Source: an uncultured bacterium
GTDB taxonomy: Bacteria; Patescibacteriota; Minisyncoccia; Phycocordibacterales; Phycocordibacteraceae
NCBI GenBank assembly: GCA_943914435.1
Contig: CALUBY010000032.1
Location: forward strand, 1-8,727
Direction: 5' to 3'
DNA: 8,727 bases
Positions 6,227 through 8,727 of this stretch are shown here, piece after piece. A program made the translations under genes and the position numbers. Position 1 is the first letter of the stretch. The number at the start of each line of letters is the position of its first letter. A model generated the notes under the pieces. It saw only the letters and a program-made list of their open reading frames with translations, had not been told where the DNA came from and searched no databases.

Positions 6227-7186
6227 TCAGTCAAGCAACTTCAGTTGCGTTGATGTCGTGCTCGAAGAACGAAAAGGATCAAGCAGAGCATCATCGTCAG
6301 GATCATCTCCTTTGGACTTGATGAAGGCAGACCAATTTACATGTCCCTTTCTGGTAACCTTGGTTACCGCCAGAGGTCCATGGTGTGCCTTTCTAAAATT
6401 CCCCATAAGGTCTTTCAACGAAGGCTCAACGGACTTCAGATCGGCCTCAATTAACTTAAGCCTATTCTCAAGCCGTTGCTTTTCGTCAAGAAGGGGAATG
6501 AGTTGAGTCGCAACCTGATCCCAGATCTGCACCTGCTCGGGACTTTCAGGAAACAATATATCCCGTTCAGGATCCTTGGCCGGTTCAACACGGTTCAGGA
6601 CTTGGTCGATAAACTTCAGGCCTTCTACCATGATCCTTTGCTGTAGGGCCTTGTCGGCTTTAACAGGCAAAATGACATAGTCGGTGACAGAAGGAGGGTC
6701 TGAGAGATCATCAACATCACCAAATACCAGGAGCCCTTCATCGGTTCCTAAGCACAGCATCTGGTGATTGATCTGAGGAAGATAACGCCGGTACTGGTCA
6801 GAGTCGGGACCATTATCCCGAACGTCATTGTAGTTGACTTTCAGTGGTATCTTCAGCTCCCAAGGTCGGAGCATGTAGTCAAGGCCATCGAGAGAGGCCT
6901 TGAACTGGGGGTAGTCATCGTGCTGGATACAGGCAGGCATCAGACTTAGGTTCTTGTCTGATGAGATTTTCCGCCTGAGCAGGTTTTCATATTTCGCGCC
7001 ACGACGAACAGCGGGGTTTCCCGAAAGATTGTCGGGCGGCCGCAGACCTGTCTTTTCAGCCCAGAGCTGCCAACGGGTCTTGTAGGGACTAAACCCGAGC
7101 ACAACAGCTATATCAGACGCTGTTATACCTGTCTGGCGCCAGGCGAGCCATTCTTGTGTCCCTTGATCAAGATCAATGAACTTCAT
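6227..7186 (-). CDS. YqaJ/lambda-Exo-like 5'-3' alkaline exonuclease
   Basis: 319 residues. This family degrades one strand of duplex ends to expose single strands for the partner annealing protein. It opens MKFIDLDQGTQEWLAWRQTG-ITASD (1-25), the typical N-terminus. RRGAKYENLLRR (61-72) has the conserved Glu67. SLDG (Asp100) and WELKIP (Glu110, Lys112) form the D...ExK catalytic core. YLPQINHQM (135-143) is the usual QxxxQ helix. Residues 224-262 look like a coiled coil, followed by a Lys-rich and then acidic tail beyond the nuclease fold. The ATG at 7186 is chosen because GAGG lies 6 nt upstream; a GTG at 7198 overlapping the upstream stop codon (GTGA) is possible and would add four residues. 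Either way the gene sits within 8 nt of bet, so the two are translationally coupled, as expected for a synaptase-nuclease pair. Confidence 0.93.
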   Translation of the reverse strand: MKFIDLDQGTQEWLAWRQTGITASDIAVVLGFSPYKTRWQLWAEKTGLRPPDNLSGNPAVRRGAKYENLLRRKISSDKNLSLMPACIQHDDYPQFKASLDGLDYMLRPWELKIPLKVNYNDVRDNGPDSDQYRRYLPQINHQMLCLGTDEGLLVFGDVDDLSDPPSVTDYVILPVKADKALQQRIMVEGLKFIDQVLNRVEPAKDPERDILFPESPEQVQIWDQVATQLIPLLDEKQRLENRLKLIEADLKSVEPSLKDLMGNFRKAHHGPLAVTKVTRKGHVNWSAFIKSKGDDPDDDALLDPFRSSSTTSTQLKLLD

Positions 7187-7194
7187 GACACGCC

Positions 7195-8301
7195 TCACGC
7201 GGCTTCATGGCGATTCCGAGCCTTGAGCAGGGCACGGAAAAAAGAGATCATCACAAAGCAAGCCGACGCAACCTCGTCTGAAAGCTCATGAAGCTGAAGA
7301 CGTTGCTTGATCCGGTTGGTCAACCACTCATACACCCGATCCCCCTCTTTTGGAGCATCATTCCAGCAACGAGCGAACTGATAGAGAATATCATCTCCCG
7401 TTGGAGAGGTGGCAATAGTTTCAGCCGCAAGAATAAGTTTCTTGCAAAGCTGAAAATCTTGAGGTGGAACTTCCTTCTGTGCATAGACTATAGCTGGCAC
7501 AAATGCACGGTGCTTAAGGACGGCTTCCAAATGGGTCGCAAACCACTTAAGGCCGCTTGCGCCTATCTGATCGAAGCTGTCATTTGAATTCGCATCCTGA
7601 TCATAGGATGGATTTTCCTGAGTGCTCTTTCTGCTGATGTTAGCAGGTTGCACTGGATCAGCGATGGGTACGACATGGTTCCCTGACGACCTATTCTTGT
7701 TGGAATCGTCGACTATTACTTCCTTGTCTTCCATTTCCTCGGCAGAGTAATCGCATTCTGCGAATGCCAGCCGAAGGGCTGAGGCTTTAGCACATTTGGC
7801 AATCATCATACGAGGTTTTGAGGCCCAGATGAAGGTGGGAACTCCGCTACGCAAGCTGACGAACTCTTCGAAAAAAACTGTCTCCGTGAAGGCACATCTC
7901 GATCCCTTCACATTGCGAAAGACCGTGCAGGTGACGTATTCAGGCGCCATGATCGTAGTACGCTCGTGGTTGCCGAACTCGAAAGGCAGGATATCGCCGT
8001 AGATCATAGGCTCAAGCCCGGCAAATTCACCTGTCCTATGGGCCGAAAAGACCAGCGCTTTCAGCGTGGGCCAAACGGCTTCAAAGGTCTCGTAACCGTT
8101 CGGTCCTTTCCTGTTTTGATTGACAATCGCAACATGTCCGAGGAAAGGATCATAGTTGCGAATAGTCGCGTAATCGAAGGCCTTTAGGATCATCTTTGGG
8201 TCGTTGGTCCCGGTGAATACGAGATCACTGAGAACACCCCATTCGATTGGGCCGATATTACGCTCTTTGGCGTCCTGGACGGGGTAATCTAGTCGAGACA
8301 T
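7195..8301 (-). CDS. bet: Bet/RecT-family single-strand annealing protein
   Basis: 368 residues. Bet proteins coat the 3' single strand made by the partner exonuclease and anneal it to complementary DNA. The lambda-Bet-like pattern is clear: YATIRNYDPFLGHVAIV (45-61), TLKALVFSAHRTGEFAGLEP (79-98), and the signature WASKPRMMIAKCAKASALRLAF (159-180) followed by an acidic SAEEMEDKE. A polar, probably disordered linker (about 195-245) then leads to a helical C-terminal part (about 246-368) that is additional to the 261-residue lambda protein. The start at 8301 (MSRLDYPVQD) is preferred because GGAG lies 9 nt upstream; an ATG five codons earlier at 8316 would fall in the T run. Its stop codon is coupled to the exonuclease start. 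Upstream lies the SSB-like gene. Whether the C-terminal part binds SSB or the nuclease is unknown. Confidence 0.9.
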   Translation of the reverse strand: MSRLDYPVQDAKERNIGPIEWGVLSDLVFTGTNDPKMILKAFDYATIRNYDPFLGHVAIVNQNRKGPNGYETFEAVWPTLKALVFSAHRTGEFAGLEPMIYGDILPFEFGNHERTTIMAPEYVTCTVFRNVKGSRCAFTETVFFEEFVSLRSGVPTFIWASKPRMMIAKCAKASALRLAFAECDYSAEEMEDKEVIVDDSNKNRSSGNHVVPIADPVQPANISRKSTQENPSYDQDANSNDSFDQIGASGLKWFATHLEAVLKHRAFVPAIVYAQKEVPPQDFQLCKKLILAAETIATSPTGDDILYQFARCWNDAPKEGDRVYEWLTNRIKQRLQLHELSDEVASACFVMISFFRALLKARNRHEAA

Positions 8302-8366
8302 GGTTATCTTCTCCAAAAAAAAGGGAGAGACACCACCCCGATGAGGAAGGTTGTCTCCCCTCGGGG
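8302..8366 (-). promoter_or_regulatory. Terminator-like hairpin abutting the RBS of bet
   Basis: Leftward RNA: GGGGAGACA (8352-8360) pairs with TGTCTCTCC (8324-8332), nine pairs with one G-U, extendable by CC/GG past a bulge. C and eight T (8315-8322) follow, then GGAG (8311-8314) and an ATG 9 nt later. A competing pair, CCCCGA (8361-8366 on the minus strand) with TCGGGG (8336-8341), would trap the 5' arm of this hairpin and could act as an antiterminator. Unlike the other two leaders, the stem that would hide the Shine-Dalgarno is weak here. Confidence 0.65.
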
Positions 8367-8369
8367 CTA

Positions 8370-8391
8370 CTGTTCGCCGGCTGGCGAACAG
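8370..8391 (-). repeat. Perfect 9-bp hairpin between the SSB-like gene and bet
   Basis: CTGTTCGCC and GGCGAACAG flank a 4-nt loop, 14 nt past the SSB-like stop codon. No T run follows in either direction. It could be a binding site for a dimeric regulator or an RNA element upstream of the bet attenuator. The outer GTTC/GAAC is not a LexA box, since the half-sites are inverted and 10 bp apart. Confidence 0.6.
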
Positions 8392-8405
8392 GGATCTGTC
8401 CTAGA

Positions 8406-8727
8406 TCAGTCGGAAATCCGACTATCGTGGTTCGCCACTACAGCGAGCGGAAGATAGTCGGAGGCATCACCAGCAATTTCATCAAGACAGCGGATCGTTC
8501 CGTTGGTTGGCGTGACGCAGATGACCACGCCGGAGGCGTAGCGGCCGTACATGAACGCGACTGCATCGCGAAGCTGTCCTTCAATGAGAAGGGGCCTCGG
8601 CTCTGTCAGTCGCCGGCGCAGAAACTCTGCACGGTTGCCTACAACAACGACCCGATGCCGCGTATGAGCGGTCTGTAGATCGGGATTGCTTACCGATCGG
8701 AACTTCTCCGTCGAGATGAGGGTAAGC
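8406..8727 (-). CDS. SSB-like single-stranded DNA-binding protein, C-terminal part
   Basis: The frame is open from the right edge of the window to a TGA at 8406-8408, giving 106 residues; the 5' end lies outside. TRHRVVVVGNRAEFLRRRL followed by LLIEGQLR matches the OB-fold segment of SSB (E. coli WHRVVLFGKLAE... and ...YIEGQLR), and SGVVICVTPTNGTIRCL fits the last strand with its GT pair. Position upstream of bet and exo supports this, because SXT/R391 elements also carry ssb there. Unusual points: the conserved Trp of the WHRVV block is Arg here, the Trp normally a few residues after EGQLR may be replaced by Phe58, and the C-terminus (VVANHDSRISD) lacks both the long linker and the acidic DDDIPF-like tip that recruits other repair proteins. 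It is therefore a divergent or reduced SSB. The assignment is by pattern only. Confidence 0.65.
   Translation of the reverse strand, partial: LTLISTEKFRSVSNPDLQTAHTRHRVVVVGNRAEFLRRRLTEPRPLLIEGQLRDAVAFMYGRYASGVVICVTPTNGTIRCLDEIAGDASDYLPLAVVANHDSRISD
8408..8461. repeat. Competing inverted repeats at the 3' end of the SSB-like gene
   Basis: CCGACTATC (8418-8426) is the perfect complement of GATAGTCGG (8453-8461), with a GTGG-TTCG-CCAC hairpin (8427-8438) between them. The same 8418-8423 bases can instead pair with AGTCGGA (8408-8414). The two pairings exclude each other. All of this lies within the last codons of the SSB-like gene, so coding constraint explains part of it; a role in the mRNA or as a protein-binding site is possible. 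Confidence 0.45.

Noticed and set aside
6583..6596. Second LexA-like site, GTTC-N6-GTTC
   Set aside because: The spacer is 6 rather than 7 and it lies in the middle of the exonuclease coding sequence.
8247..8678. Rightward 143-codon frame at the right end
   Set aside because: It is antisense to the start of bet and to the SSB-like gene, whose leftward frame has family-like sequence and fits the operon.
1..8727. CRISPR arrays, tRNA or rRNA genes, retron-like or toxin-antitoxin genes
   Set aside because: No regularly spaced repeats, RNA-gene features, reverse transcriptase or paired small toxin-like genes were seen on either strand.

Overview
The window looks like accessory, probably plasmid or integrative-element, DNA of an alphaproteobacterium, most likely of the Rhizobiales. 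The best direct clue is an exact alphaproteobacterial LexA box (GAAC-N7-GAAC, 947-961). The protein families also fit: an SRAP protein of the MCNLY type, a UmuC/DinB-type polymerase, and a DUF3150 module of the kind carried by large conjugative elements. The species and replicon cannot be read from the sequence.

Left part (1-2200), an SOS lesion-tolerance cassette: two transcription units diverge from the LexA box. Leftward run a small unknown protein (604-924) and an SRAP (YedK/HMCES-like) protein (36-506). The SRAP gene loses its C-terminal third, including the region of the active-site histidine, at a junction near base 53-57 that may be the end of an insertion sequence. Rightward runs a Y-family DNA polymerase (998-2200).

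Right part (2239-8727), a leftward recombination operon on the minus strand, in the order SSB-like protein (5' end outside the window), Bet/RecT annealing protein, YqaJ/lambda-Exo-like nuclease, MoxR/CobS-like AAA+ ATPase, DUF3150 protein, VWA protein with a metallopeptidase-like N-terminus. An intrinsic terminator follows the last gene (2239-2268), and the operon is convergent with the polymerase gene. The order ssb-bet-exo-'cobS'-DUF3150-'cobT' is that of the Red-like modules of SXT/R391 elements and IncC plasmids. SSB, Bet and Exo would carry out end resection and single-strand annealing. The ATPase, DUF3150 and VWA proteins form a MoxR-VWA-type trio of unknown role; nothing here supports cobalt chelation.

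The most unusual feature is regulatory. The leaders of bet, the AAA+ gene and the DUF3150 gene share one design: a GC-rich hairpin ending in C-rich sequence, a run of 7-8 T, then at once the Shine-Dalgarno GGAG and an ATG 7-9 nt later. Each is an intrinsic-terminator shape abutting a ribosome-binding site, with no room for a promoter between. In two leaders a second stem, with different sequence but conserved pairing, would hide the Shine-Dalgarno. This suggests gene-by-gene attenuation or translational control within the operon.
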